A stretch of DNA of 57,197 nt from Candidatus Blautia stercorigallinarum (lineage in GTDB: Bacteria; Bacillota; Clostridia; Lachnospirales; Lachnospiraceae), in contig DXIQ01000071.1 in assembly GCA_019112785.1 (NCBI GenBank), positions 1-57,197 of the forward strand. Reading direction: 5' to 3'. A program made the translations under genes and the position numbers. Shown here piece by piece: positions 1 to 7,432 of this stretch; within the stretch, counting starts at the first letter, position 1; each line of letters begins with the position of its first letter. The notes beneath the pieces are model-generated. The model was not told the origin of the DNA and did not search any database. It was given only the letters and a program-made list of their open reading frames with translations.

Positions 1-541
1 TAAAGCAGCAGACAATAAGAAAGTACAGGGGCCTGGTAGAATCTCCCACAGCCCGCAAAATAGCAGAGCCTACATTATAAATGAACACAAAAATAATACC
101 TGCAAAATAAATCCGCAGATAAGTGACAGAATCCGGCATAACATCTGCCGGGGTTTTCATCATTTCCAGAAGGACCGGGGCCAGTGCGATTCCTGCTATT
201 GTGGTAAGAATCCCGCCCACGATGGACAGGGCAGCAGCGGTGTGAAGGGTATCGTTGAGATCCTTCTTATTTTTTGCTCCGTAGTATCGGGCGATGATAA
301 CGGTAGCGCCGGAGGCCAGGGCAACGAAAAAGTTGACGATCAGGTTGGTGATCTGTCCGGTAGAGCCTCCCACTGCCGCCAGGGCCTTCGTCCCCACAAA
401 ACGGCCTACGACTACGGCATCTGCCGTATTATAAAGCTGCTGAAAAAGGGTTCCCAGCATAATGGGAAAGAAAAAGATCAGCAGCTGCTTCCAGATAACC
501 CCTTCCGTAATCTGATTTACGGAGGCGTCTTTCTTTGGCAT
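1..541 (-). CDS. MATE family efflux transporter (N-terminal part, cut by window edge)
   Basis: Read on the minus strand from ATG at 541, the protein begins MPKKDASVNQITEGVIWKQL and continues with the typical MATE first helix (FFFPIMLGTLFQQLYNTADA, then VVGRFVG). MATE proteins export drugs or metabolites using a Na+ or H+ gradient in the cytoplasmic membrane. About 180 residues are visible, roughly the first 40 percent of a usual 450-residue member. A purine-rich GGGGGGA site sits just upstream of the start. It is divergent from the DapF-like gene. The substrate cannot be told. Confidence 0.85.
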   Translation of the reverse strand, partial: MPKKDASVNQITEGVIWKQLLIFFFPIMLGTLFQQLYNTADAVVVGRFVGTKALAAVGGSTGQITNLIVNFFVALASGATVIIARYYGAKNKKDLNDTLHTAAALSIVGGILTTIAGIALAPVLLEMMKTPADVMPDSVTYLRIYFAGIIFVFIYNVGSAILRAVGDSTRPLYFLIVCCF

Positions 542-704
542 AGTAAAATTCCCCCCTATAGCTATTAGTATTTGATATAACAATATATATCATAGCTTAT
601 GCTAATTGTCGATACGGAAATTTCATGATATGATATATCAGAAGGGTTTTACGGATGGATTACAAAAAGCAGCGATATCAGGGAGAACGGGAGGAGGAGA
701 CCCA

Positions 705-1508
705 TTGAGGATTAAAATACGCATAGCTGATCCGGCGGGGAATATTACCGTTTTTGTGACTACTCCTGTGGACAGAGAAAAGTATCCTGCTATAGCCAGA
801 CAGATTCTTGCCAGAAAAGAATTGAAAGGCGAGCAGGTAGGCTTCATAGAAAAAACAGAGCAGGGCAGTTTTCGAATGGAAATGATGGGAGGAGAATTCT
901 GTGGGAATGCGTCCAGAAGCTTTGCATACCTTCTGTGCCAGATGGCCGGAAAAGATAGACAGGAGCTGGAAGTGGAGGTCAGCGGTTCTCCTGTTCCTTT
1001 AAAAGTAATTGCAGACAGGACAGAGGGGACCAGTCAGATCGATATGCCTCTTCCAAAAAGCATAGAATTGGTACAGACCGGATCGAAGGATGTTTTCCAT
1101 ATGGTGATTTTTGATGGAATCTGTCATCTGATCGTGCCTGGAAAGCCCAGAGGAAAGGAATTTGTAGAAAATGCCCTGGCAAGGGCACGGGAAGCCTGCC
1201 CCTGCGGCGCCTGGGGGATTATGTTCCTGGAAGAAGACAGGATGGTTCCGGCAGTTTATGTGGAGAGTACAGATTCCCTGATCTGGGAAAGCAGCTGTGC
1301 CAGCGGCAGTATGGCGGCGGCAGTCTATTTGTCCAGAGAGGAGAAAGAGGGAGTTTTTGCCTATACTCTGTTCCAGCCGGGAGGAAGGATCCGTGGGGAG
1401 GTCCGGAAAAAGGATGGCCGGATTCTCCGGTGTACACTGGGTGGCCCGGTAAAGATATCGGAAGAGATGGAAATAGAATTAGAAAATGGCGGGGTTGACA
1501 TAATATGA
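705..1508 (+). CDS. DapF-like amino-acid racemase/epimerase
   Basis: Two-cysteine, PLP-independent racemase fold. The first active-site segment is GGEFCGNASRS and the second is SSCASGSMAAAV, the positions of the proton-exchanging cysteines in the diaminopimelate epimerase family. I chose TTG at 705 because GGAGGAG lies six bases before it and the protein then starts RIKIRIADPAGN, like family N-termini; an in-frame TTG at 606 would add 33 unrelated residues. Its stop overlaps the next ATG (ATGA), so the two genes are probably co-translated. The second motif departs from the usual CGTG/CGSG, so the substrate may not be diaminopimelate; histidine racemases of opine-metallophore pathways are relatives. 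Confidence 0.7.
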   Translation: MRIKIRIADPAGNITVFVTTPVDREKYPAIARQILARKELKGEQVGFIEKTEQGSFRMEMMGGEFCGNASRSFAYLLCQMAGKDRQELEVEVSGSPVPLKVIADRTEGTSQIDMPLPKSIELVQTGSKDVFHMVIFDGICHLIVPGKPRGKEFVENALARAREACPCGAWGIMFLEEDRMVPAVYVESTDSLIWESSCASGSMAAAVYLSREEKEGVFAYTLFQPGGRIRGEVRKKDGRILRCTLGGPVKISEEMEIELENGGVDII

Positions 1509-2185
1509 AAATAGTTCGTCTGAAATATCCGTATGTGGCAGTGATGAAAGACGGAAGTCTTTCTTATGGAGGAAATCAGGGCTGGTTTTCTGGAAATGTT
1601 CTCAAAAAATATGGCTGTGGAGTAATTGCAGGAACAGATGTCCTGCTGTATTTAAGTTTACATAAAGAATATTGCCGCAGCAAAGAATTCAAAGAGGAAG
1701 AAGACAGCGGTATCTGGGAAGAGGAAAGATACCAGCAATTGGTCAGGACCATGCACCACCGGTATTTTCCTTTGATCCCCGGTTTTGGTATGCCAGTGTG
1801 GTTTCTGGCCGCAGGCATGAACCATTATTTTCGCAAAAACAGGATTCCTCTGAAAGCTTCTTTTGGAGTTCTGGGAAGAAATATCTGGATCCGAATGGCA
1901 GCGATGCTGACTCATGACATTCCGGTGGTCCTGGCTATAGGACCGAATCTGTCTTTATTCCGAAGAAAAAACAAGCTGAATTTTTATGTGAAGAAGGGAG
2001 AGATGTATGTCTGTGCCTGCCAGGCGGCCGCTCACTTTGTTACCGTTACTGCTATGGAAGGAAAATATCTGAAAATATCTTCCTGGGGAAAAGAGTACTT
2101 CCTGGACATCCAGGAATATATGGATTATGTGAAAGAACACAGCAGTTTTCTGATAAGCAATATCTTTTATATCCGAAAACGATAA
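1505..2185 (+). CDS. Papain/C39-like fold protein, function unknown
   Basis: 226 residues. A Gln-rich start (GGNQGWFSGN) followed by KYGCGVIAG gives a cysteine in the position of C39-type cysteine peptidases. A later AAHFVTVTAMEG supplies a histidine, followed by SWGKEYFLDIQEY, which resembles the strand after the catalytic histidine. This is a fold-level inference; I do not recognise a named family. The gene overlaps the DapF-like gene by four bases and so probably acts with it. No signal peptide or membrane segment is evident, so a cytosolic role such as peptide or acyl transfer is possible. Confidence 0.55.
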   Translation: MKIVRLKYPYVAVMKDGSLSYGGNQGWFSGNVLKKYGCGVIAGTDVLLYLSLHKEYCRSKEFKEEEDSGIWEEERYQQLVRTMHHRYFPLIPGFGMPVWFLAAGMNHYFRKNRIPLKASFGVLGRNIWIRMAAMLTHDIPVVLAIGPNLSLFRRKNKLNFYVKKGEMYVCACQAAAHFVTVTAMEGKYLKISSWGKEYFLDIQEYMDYVKEHSSFLISNIFYIRKR

Positions 2186-2201
2186 AAGATATAAATTAAC
2201 A

Positions 2202-2229
2202 TTGACAAAGTTTCTGTAAGTGCTATAAT
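2202..2229 (+). promoter_or_regulatory. Sigma-A promoter for the glycine riboswitch transcript
   Basis: TTGACA at 2202-2207 and TATAAT at 2224-2229, separated by 16 bases: a near-perfect vegetative promoter just before the riboswitch. Confidence 0.85.
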
Positions 2230-2254
2230 GATGACCGTTGTTACAAAGACGGAG

Positions 2255-2460
2255 TGAGTTCCGTCTGTATATCGTGCCAATTGAAGGGTGCAGGAAAGAG
2301 GCCGGAAGGCCCACCGAAGGAGTAATACTCTCAGGGGTTTCCAAAAGGAAACAGGACTGTATCTGGATGGCTCTCTGGAGAATCCCGTTAAGGGTGCCGA
2401 AGGTGTAAGCAGATAAAGATTATCTGTGAATCTCTCAGGCAAAAGGACAGTGAGATCAGA
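2255..2460 (+). promoter_or_regulatory. Tandem glycine riboswitch
   Basis: Two aptamer-like halves. The first carries CCACCGAAGGAG and ACTCTCAGG. The second carries GGTGCCGAAGG and the hallmark CTCTCAGGCAAAAGGACAG. These are the conserved cores of glycine aptamers, joined by a short linker as in tandem glycine riboswitches. A rho-independent terminator follows at 2496 and the next gene is an amino-acid symporter, so glycine probably controls uptake. The exact 5' edge is approximate. Confidence 0.9.
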
Positions 2461-2495
2461 AGACCGGACAAGGGTTCAGGTTAAGAAAGCTTCAG

Positions 2496-2535
2496 AGAGC
2501 TATTGCATTGAGATCATGCAGTAGCTCTTTTTTAT
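2496..2535 (+). terminator. Intrinsic terminator in the riboswitch expression platform
   Basis: The arm AGAGCTATTGCAT (2496-2508) pairs with ATGCAGTAGCTCT (2516-2528) with one G-U pair, followed by a run of T. It lies between the glycine aptamers and the symporter gene, so it is the probable switch element. Confidence 0.85.
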
Positions 2536-2693
2536 TTTACAGAACAGTTCTCTCCGGACTGCTCTGCAGAACAAAAAGCCCTCCTGGCAGGGCGCAAAAT
2601 GTTCAAGTCCCCTAAGATCGAGGGGAAAACACTATTCCCTGTCTTTTCCAGAGAGAAGCATGAAAAAGAATAAGAAAAGAGGGAGACTGTAAC

Positions 2694-4049
2694 ATGGAAA
2701 TTTTATCGCAGATCGTAGAACGGGTGAATTCCTTTTTATGGGACGGAGCCCTGCTGGTATTGCTTCTGGGAACAGGGATTTTTTATACCGTAAACCTGAA
2801 GTTTATCCAGGTGAGAAAATTCGGGGAAGGTATGAAGAGGATGTTCGGAAACTTTTCTCTTCATGGAAAAAGCACAGAAAAGGGTCTGAGTTCTTTTCAG
2901 GCTCTGGCTACGGCCATCGCGGCCCAGGTAGGAACAGGAAACATTGCCGGGGCGGCCACGGCGATTGCCTCAGGCGGTCCGGGGGCTATCTTCTGGATGT
3001 GGGTCAGCGCCTTTTTCGGAATGGCCACAATTTACGGCGAGGCGGTTATGGCCCAGTATACAAGAAAAAAGGAAAACGGCGCTATTGTGGGAGGTCCGGT
3101 ATACTATATACAATATATCTTTAAAGGCAGATTTGGAAAATTCCTCTCCGGATTCTTTTCAGTGGCTATCATCCTGGCCCTGGGATTTATGGGAAATATG
3201 GTCCAGTCTAATTCCATCGGCAGCTCCTTTGATACTGCTTTCGGGATAAAACCCTACATAATGGGAATCATAATTGCTGTGATCTCCGGGGTGATCTTCC
3301 TTGGGGGGATAAACAGGATCGCCAGAGTTACAGAAAAGGTGGTCCCTCTGATGGCTCTGATCTATATTGTAGGATGTGTGATCATTCTGGGCATGAACCT
3401 GGAAGGTCTGGGCAAGGCCTTTCACGATATTTTTGTGGGAGCTTTTGCGCCTTCTTCCGTATTGGGAGGGGCCGCAGGGGTCACAGTACAGAAAGCTATG
3501 CGTTTCGGCGTTGCCAGAGGGCTGTTTTCCAATGAGGCAGGTATGGGTTCTACCCCTCACGCCCATGCCACTGCTGACGTAAAACATCCGGCGGATCAGG
3601 GGATCATTGCCATGATGGGTGTTTTCATCGATACTTTTGTAATATTGACCCTTACGGCCCTGGTGATCCTGTCTACAGGGGCTCTTTCCACAGGTGAGAC
3701 AGGATCGGCCCTTGCGCAGGCGGCTTTTAACTCTTCCTATGGATCTTTTGGAAATGCATTTATTGCCGTCTGTATGCTGTTTTTTGCTTTTACTACGATA
3801 ATCGGATGGTATTATTTCGGAGAAGTAAATGTCCGTCATCTTTTCGGGAAAAAGGCTGTGAGAGTTTATGCTTTTCTGGTGGTGCTCTTTGTCCTGATAG
3901 GTTCTACTCTGAAAGTAGATCTGGTATGGAATATGTCAGATATGTTTAACGGCCTGATGGTGATCCCTAACCTGATCGCTATTCTGGCAGCTGTAGGCAT
4001 AGTGAAAAAACTGAGCCGGGAGCACGAGGATCTGGCTAAGAAAAGTTAG
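2694..4049 (+). CDS. Sodium:alanine/glycine symporter (AGCS family)
   Basis: 451-residue integral membrane protein with about ten hydrophobic helices and the AGCS hallmark VGTGNIAGAATAIASGGPGA in the first third. SNEAGMGSTPHAHATA around residue 280 is the second conserved family segment. It imports alanine or glycine with Na+. The full-length start at 2694 follows a GGGAG site. The tandem glycine riboswitch upstream argues that glycine is the relevant substrate or signal. Confidence 0.92.
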   Translation: MEILSQIVERVNSFLWDGALLVLLLGTGIFYTVNLKFIQVRKFGEGMKRMFGNFSLHGKSTEKGLSSFQALATAIAAQVGTGNIAGAATAIASGGPGAIFWMWVSAFFGMATIYGEAVMAQYTRKKENGAIVGGPVYYIQYIFKGRFGKFLSGFFSVAIILALGFMGNMVQSNSIGSSFDTAFGIKPYIMGIIIAVISGVIFLGGINRIARVTEKVVPLMALIYIVGCVIILGMNLEGLGKAFHDIFVGAFAPSSVLGGAAGVTVQKAMRFGVARGLFSNEAGMGSTPHAHATADVKHPADQGIIAMMGVFIDTFVILTLTALVILSTGALSTGETGSALAQAAFNSSYGSFGNAFIAVCMLFFAFTTIIGWYYFGEVNVRHLFGKKAVRVYAFLVVLFVLIGSTLKVDLVWNMSDMFNGLMVIPNLIAILAAVGIVKKLSREHEDLAKKS

Positions 4050-4069
4050 AAAAAACATAAAAATAGTTG

Positions 4070-4098
4070 TTGAAATTTAGAGAAATTTGTTTTATCCT
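4070..4098 (+). promoter_or_regulatory. Probable sigma-A promoter for the HPr-like gene
   Basis: TTGAAA (4070-4075), 17 bases, then TATCCT (4093-4098), located 55 bases before the start codon. Confidence 0.5.
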
Positions 4099-4152
4099 AA
4101 GGGCTGATAGATTGAAACCCGATTATAAGAAACGACTTAGGAGGAAGTAAAT

Positions 4153-4380
4153 ATGAATGAAAAGAAAGTATGTTTTCATCATATCGAAGAGATGAAAGAG
4201 TTTGTCAGCGCTGCATGCCGCTGCGACTTTGACATTGATATTGTCAGCGATCGTCTTGTAGTTGATGGAAAATCTATTTTAGGCGTTTTAAGCCTGAGCT
4301 GCGATCAGAATCTTCATGTAAGATATGATGGCACAGCACCTCATTTTGAGGAAGTCCTTGGAAAATATGCAGTCGCTTAA
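4153..4380 (+). CDS. HPr-fold phosphocarrier-like protein without the PTS histidine
   Basis: 75 residues, the size of HPr. The C-terminal half KSILGVLSLSCDQNLHVRYDG matches the regulatory-serine segment of HPr/Crh (KSIMGVMSL...), with Ser in the Ser46 position. The usual TGxHARPA active-site loop is missing: this stretch reads VSAACRCDFDI, with no histidine. Like Crh it could not carry phosphate from EI, so a regulatory rather than sugar-transport role is likely. AGGAGGAA lies at an ideal distance from the ATG. It appears monocistronic, before the metG leader. Confidence 0.8.
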   Translation: MNEKKVCFHHIEEMKEFVSAACRCDFDIDIVSDRLVVDGKSILGVLSLSCDQNLHVRYDGTAPHFEEVLGKYAVA

Positions 4381-4397
4381 ACTCACAGAAAAGAGTG

Positions 4398-4426
4398 TTT
4401 ACAAATTTTAGGCTATATGTTAACAT
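4398..4426 (+). promoter_or_regulatory. Candidate promoter of the metG T-box transcript
   Basis: TTTACA (4398-4403), 17 bases, then TAACAT (4421-4426), just before the T-box leader. The -10 is only a moderate match. Confidence 0.4.
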
Positions 4427-4432
4427 AACACA

Positions 4433-4725
4433 TAGAAAACACAGTGACGAAGAGAGTACCTGTATTTTGTGTCCACAGAGAAGTCTCCCTGGGCTGAGAG
4501 GAGACAGACAGGAATATGGGGAAGATGGCTTCCGAGAGGCGCACCGAAGCACAGGATCGTGCCAAGGCTGCGACAGGATCCGCCTGTTACAGCGGTAAGG
4601 TATATCAGAATATAAGAATGTACCTGATGAGGTCTGTGCTGCGAGGCACAGATGAACAGAAGTGGTAACACGGGTTTTAATGGGCTCGTCTTCTTTGGAA
4701 ACAGAGGAGACGGGCTTTTCTTTTG
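4433..4725 (+). promoter_or_regulatory. metG leader: T-box leader (probable tRNA-Met sensor) upstream of metG
   Basis: An AGAGAGTA bulge segment near 4450, then a long stem I region, then the T-box sequence AAGTGGTAACACGGG at 4660-4674, the bases that pair with the uncharged tRNA acceptor end. A strong terminator follows: GGGCTCGTCTTCT pairing with AGAGGAGACGGGC (4683-4716) and T-rich sequence. An ATG triplet at 4516-4518 in the stem I region is a plausible methionine specifier. Uncharged tRNA-Met would favour antitermination and metG expression. Confidence 0.85.
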
Positions 4726-4736
4726 GAGGGGGGTGA

Positions 4737-5025
4737 GGGAATCCTGGTATCTTTTATTCCTGCGAGCAACGAGCCAAGCGGACATGCTTGCATGTCCATT
4801 TGGCGACTGCCGCAGGGGTCTTTGACCGCTCAGTCTGCGCTGGTTTGAGCCTAAGGTCTCAAACCGTGCTCGACAAATTCGCATAAAAGACAGCAGGATT
4901 CCCCTGAACGCTGTGGCCGCTCGAAAAGAAAAAGTCGGCCAGGAGTGCTGGTGTGGGGATGGGCTGGTTTGAGCCCCGGCTCAAACTGCGCTGGGGAAAT
5001 TTGAATAAAAGATACCAGGATTCCC
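4737..5025. repeat. Pair of 20-bp inverted repeats bracketing the metG leader spacer
   Basis: The 20 bases at 4737-4756 (GGGAATCCTGGTATC...) are the exact reverse complement of 5006-5025. Between them lie the palindromic element and part of a tandem repeat. This spacer separates the T-box terminator from metG by over 400 bases. It has no coding signal and looks like inserted non-coding elements. Confidence 0.8.
4754..4816. repeat. Nested palindromic interspersed element, copy 1
   Basis: About 63 bases starting TTATTCCTGCG. Inner arms GGACATGC (4780-4787) and GCATGTCC (4790-4797) have a 2-base loop, flanked by GCCAA/TTGGC and outer arms CCTGCG/CGCAGG. A nearly identical copy lies at 18758-18820. 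It would fold as one long hairpin, REP-like in style. Confidence 0.85.
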
Positions 5026-5080
5026 TTGAACACAGTGGCCGCTCGAAAAGAAAAAGCCGGCAGGGTGCTGGATGTGAAGT
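4839..5080. repeat. Two tandem copies of a ~124-bp repeat
   Basis: Unit 1 (4839-4962) and unit 2 (4963-~5080) both open with GCTGGTTTGAGC, contain a self-complementary GTTTGAG/CTCAAAC hairpin, and share a long block (AGGATTCCC, then GTGGCCGCTCGAAAAGAAAAAG). Period is 124 bases. Non-coding; function unknown. Confidence 0.8.
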
Positions 5081-5145
5081 TGTGTGTTTGAAGGCTAACA
5101 GGGAACTGTAAGTTTATGATGAAGGAAATTAAGGAGGTAAGTGAA

Positions 5146-7110
5146 ATGGATAAGAAGAAGTATTATATTACTACGGCTATTGCCTATACTTCAGGGAAGC
5201 CTCATATTGGGAATACTTATGAGGCGGTTCTGGCGGATAGTATTGCCAGGTTTAAGAGGCAGCAGGGGTATGATGTGTTTTTCCAGACAGGAACGGATGA
5301 GCATGGACAGAAGATCGAGCTGAAGGCGGAGGAAGCCGGGGTCAGCTGCAAGGAGTTTGTGGATAAGGTATCCGGTGAGATCAGGAATATCTGGGATCTG
5401 ATGGAGACTTCTTATGATAAGTTTATCAGGACTACAGATGATTATCATGAAAAACAGGTTCAGAAGATCTTTAAAAAGCTTTATGATCAGGGAGATATTT
5501 ATAAGGGATATTATGAAGGGCTGTATTGCACACCCTGCGAGTCTTTCTTTACCGAGTCTCAGCTGGTAGACGGAAAATGTCCGGACTGCGGCCGTCCGGT
5601 AACTCCTGCGAAGGAAGAGGCTTATTTCTTCAGAATGAGCAAATATGCGCCTAAGCTGATCGAATATATTAATGAACATCCGGAATTTATCCAGCCGGTA
5701 TCCAGGAAGAATGAGATGATGAACAACTTCCTTCTTCCGGGACTTCAGGATCTGTGTGTATCAAGAACCTCCTTTAAATGGGGGATCCCGGTAGACTTTG
5801 ATCCGAAACATGTGGTTTATGTATGGCTGGACGCTTTGACTAACTATATCACCGGGATCGGTTATGACTGTGATGGAAACAGTACAGAACAGTTTGAAAA
5901 ATACTGGCCGGCGGATCTTCACCTGATCGGAAAGGACATCATCCGTTTCCATACGATTTACTGGCCCATCTTCCTGATGGCTCTGGGACTGCCTCTGCCG
6001 AAAAAGGTATTCGGCCACCCCTGGCTGCTTCAGGGAGACGGAAAGATGAGCAAGTCCAAAGGAAATGTTCTCTATGCCGATCAGCTGGTAGACTTCTTCG
6101 GGGTAGACGCTGTCCGCTATTTCGTTCTTCACGAAATGCCTTTTGAAAATGACGGTGTGATCACCTGGGAGCTGATGGTAGAGAGATTAAATTCCGAGCT
6201 TGCCAATACTCTGGGAAATCTGGTAAACAGGACCATCTCCATGTCCAATAAATATTTCGGCGGCGTGGTAAAGAGCACCGGAGTGACAGAGCCGGTAGAT
6301 GAGGAACTGAAAGCTGTTGTCCAGGGAACAAAGGCAAAAGTGGCAGCTAAGATGGAAGACCTTCGGGTGGCTGACGCTATTACTGAGATCTTTACCTTGT
6401 TTAAACGCTGCAATAAGTATATCGACGAAACCATGCCATGGGTGCTGGCAAAAGATGAGGAGAAGAAAGACCGTCTGGCAGAAGTACTGTACAACCTGGT
6501 AGAGGGAATCTGCGTAGGCGCAACTCTTCTGGAATCCTTTATGCCGGGCACTACAGAGAAAATCCTTACCCAGCTCAATGCTCCAAAGAGAACTTATGAA
6601 GAGCTGGATTCTTTCGGACTGTATCCATCTGGAAATAAAGTGACGGAAAAGCCGGAGATCCTCTTCGCCCGTCTGGATATAAAAGAAGTTATGGAAAAGG
6701 TAGAAGCCATGAGAGCCCAGGAGGCAAAAGAGCAGGAGCCAAAAGAGGAGGAGACAGCTCCTGTTGTGGACATTGAGGCAAAACCGGAAGTAACCTTTGA
6801 TGATTTTATGAAAATGCAGTTCCAGGTAGGAGAGATCATTGCTTGTGAAGAAGTGAAAAAATCCAAAAAACTTCTCTGTTCCCAGGTAAAGATCGGAAGC
6901 CAGGTAAAACAGATCGTTTCAGGGATCAAATCCAACTATAAACCGGAAGATATGGTAGGAAAGAAAGTTATGGTACTGGTAAACCTGAAGCCGGCCAAAC
7001 TGGCAGGGGTCCTTTCCGAAGGTATGATCCTGTGCGCGGAAGGCCTTGACGGAGAGCTGGCGCTGATGACTCCTGATAAGGATATGCCTGCGGGAGCGGA
7101 AATCTGCTAA
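5146..7110 (+). CDS. metG: Methionyl-tRNA synthetase with C-terminal tRNA-binding domain
   Basis: Class I aminoacyl-tRNA synthetase charging tRNA-Met. The HIGH-type motif PHIGN is at residues 19-23 and KMSKS near residue 301. A zinc knuckle (CTPC and CPDC) lies around residues 128-149. The last ~110 residues form the EMAP-II/Arc1-like tRNA-binding domain (FQVGEIIACEEVKKSKKLL; VNLKPAKLAG; SEGMIL). I place the start at ATG 5146 because AAGGAGGT precedes it at the right spacing and MDKKKYYITTAIAY is the normal N-terminus; an in-frame ATG at 5116 is less likely. Expression is probably set by the upstream T-box. Confidence 0.97.
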   Translation: MDKKKYYITTAIAYTSGKPHIGNTYEAVLADSIARFKRQQGYDVFFQTGTDEHGQKIELKAEEAGVSCKEFVDKVSGEIRNIWDLMETSYDKFIRTTDDYHEKQVQKIFKKLYDQGDIYKGYYEGLYCTPCESFFTESQLVDGKCPDCGRPVTPAKEEAYFFRMSKYAPKLIEYINEHPEFIQPVSRKNEMMNNFLLPGLQDLCVSRTSFKWGIPVDFDPKHVVYVWLDALTNYITGIGYDCDGNSTEQFEKYWPADLHLIGKDIIRFHTIYWPIFLMALGLPLPKKVFGHPWLLQGDGKMSKSKGNVLYADQLVDFFGVDAVRYFVLHEMPFENDGVITWELMVERLNSELANTLGNLVNRTISMSNKYFGGVVKSTGVTEPVDEELKAVVQGTKAKVAAKMEDLRVADAITEIFTLFKRCNKYIDETMPWVLAKDEEKKDRLAEVLYNLVEGICVGATLLESFMPGTTEKILTQLNAPKRTYEELDSFGLYPSGNKVTEKPEILFARLDIKEVMEKVEAMRAQEAKEQEPKEEETAPVVDIEAKPEVTFDDFMKMQFQVGEIIACEEVKKSKKLLCSQVKIGSQVKQIVSGIKSNYKPEDMVGKKVMVLVNLKPAKLAGVLSEGMILCAEGLDGELALMTPDKDMPAGAEIC

Positions 7111-7176
7111 AAAAACAGCGTGGCCTGCGCCATCTGAAAACCCCCCTTGCTGTGGCAGTTACTGAAAATTTAGGGG

Positions 7177-7205
7177 TTGACAAGGCTTTTTTAATCGTTT
7201 ATTAT
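7177..7205 (+). promoter_or_regulatory. Sigma-A promoter for the manganese riboswitch transcript
   Basis: TTGACA (7177-7182), 17 bases, TATTAT (7200-7205), directly ahead of the riboswitch. Confidence 0.75.
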
Positions 7206-7216
7206 CATTTTTAATG

Positions 7217-7312
7217 AAAGGGAGTAGCTGGCACCTTTACAGGTGTTTGCGGCATCGTCAATCTCGATGAGAAATCTCTCATCCGTGTCGTGATGAAACA
7301 GCGAGACTTTTA
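7217..7312 (+). promoter_or_regulatory. yybP-ykoY family Mn2+ riboswitch
   Basis: Opens AAAGGGAGTAGC, continues with ATCGTCAATCTCGATGAG and ATCTCTCATCCG, and closes with AGCGAGACTTTT. These match the GGGGAGUAG, CGUCA and AGCNAGACC blocks of the yybP-ykoY (Mn2+) aptamer. The 3' strand of its P1 helix is also the 5' arm of the following terminator, so Mn2+ binding should prevent termination and turn on the cation pump. Confidence 0.9.
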
Positions 7313-7350
7313 TTGCATATATCAACTGTGCAGTAAAGGTCTCGCTTTTT
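7300..7350 (+). terminator. Riboswitch-controlled intrinsic terminator
   Basis: AGCGAGACTTTTATTGCAT (7300-7318) pairs with GTGCAGTAAAGGTCTCGCT (7328-7346), followed by T5. It shares its 5' arm with the Mn2+ aptamer P1, giving mutually exclusive structures. Confidence 0.9.
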
Positions 7351-7432
7351 GCATATAAAGACCTTTACGAAACAAACTATCAGTAAAGAGTCCGGGAATG
7401 AGCGGCTCGGAAAAACGAATGGAGGAAGAAGA

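Noticed and set aside
3159-3839. 226-residue minus-strand frame opposite the symporter
   Set aside because: Low-complexity hydrophilic antisense product of a membrane protein gene; no ribosome site.
4839-5080. Repeats near metG as a CRISPR array
   Set aside because: Only two units of 124 bases without unique spacers and with no cas genes nearby.
7349-7432. ATG 7349 as the start of the cation pump
   Set aside because: It falls at the end of the riboswitch terminator without a ribosome site; ATG 7433 has GGAGGAAG and matches the family N-terminus.
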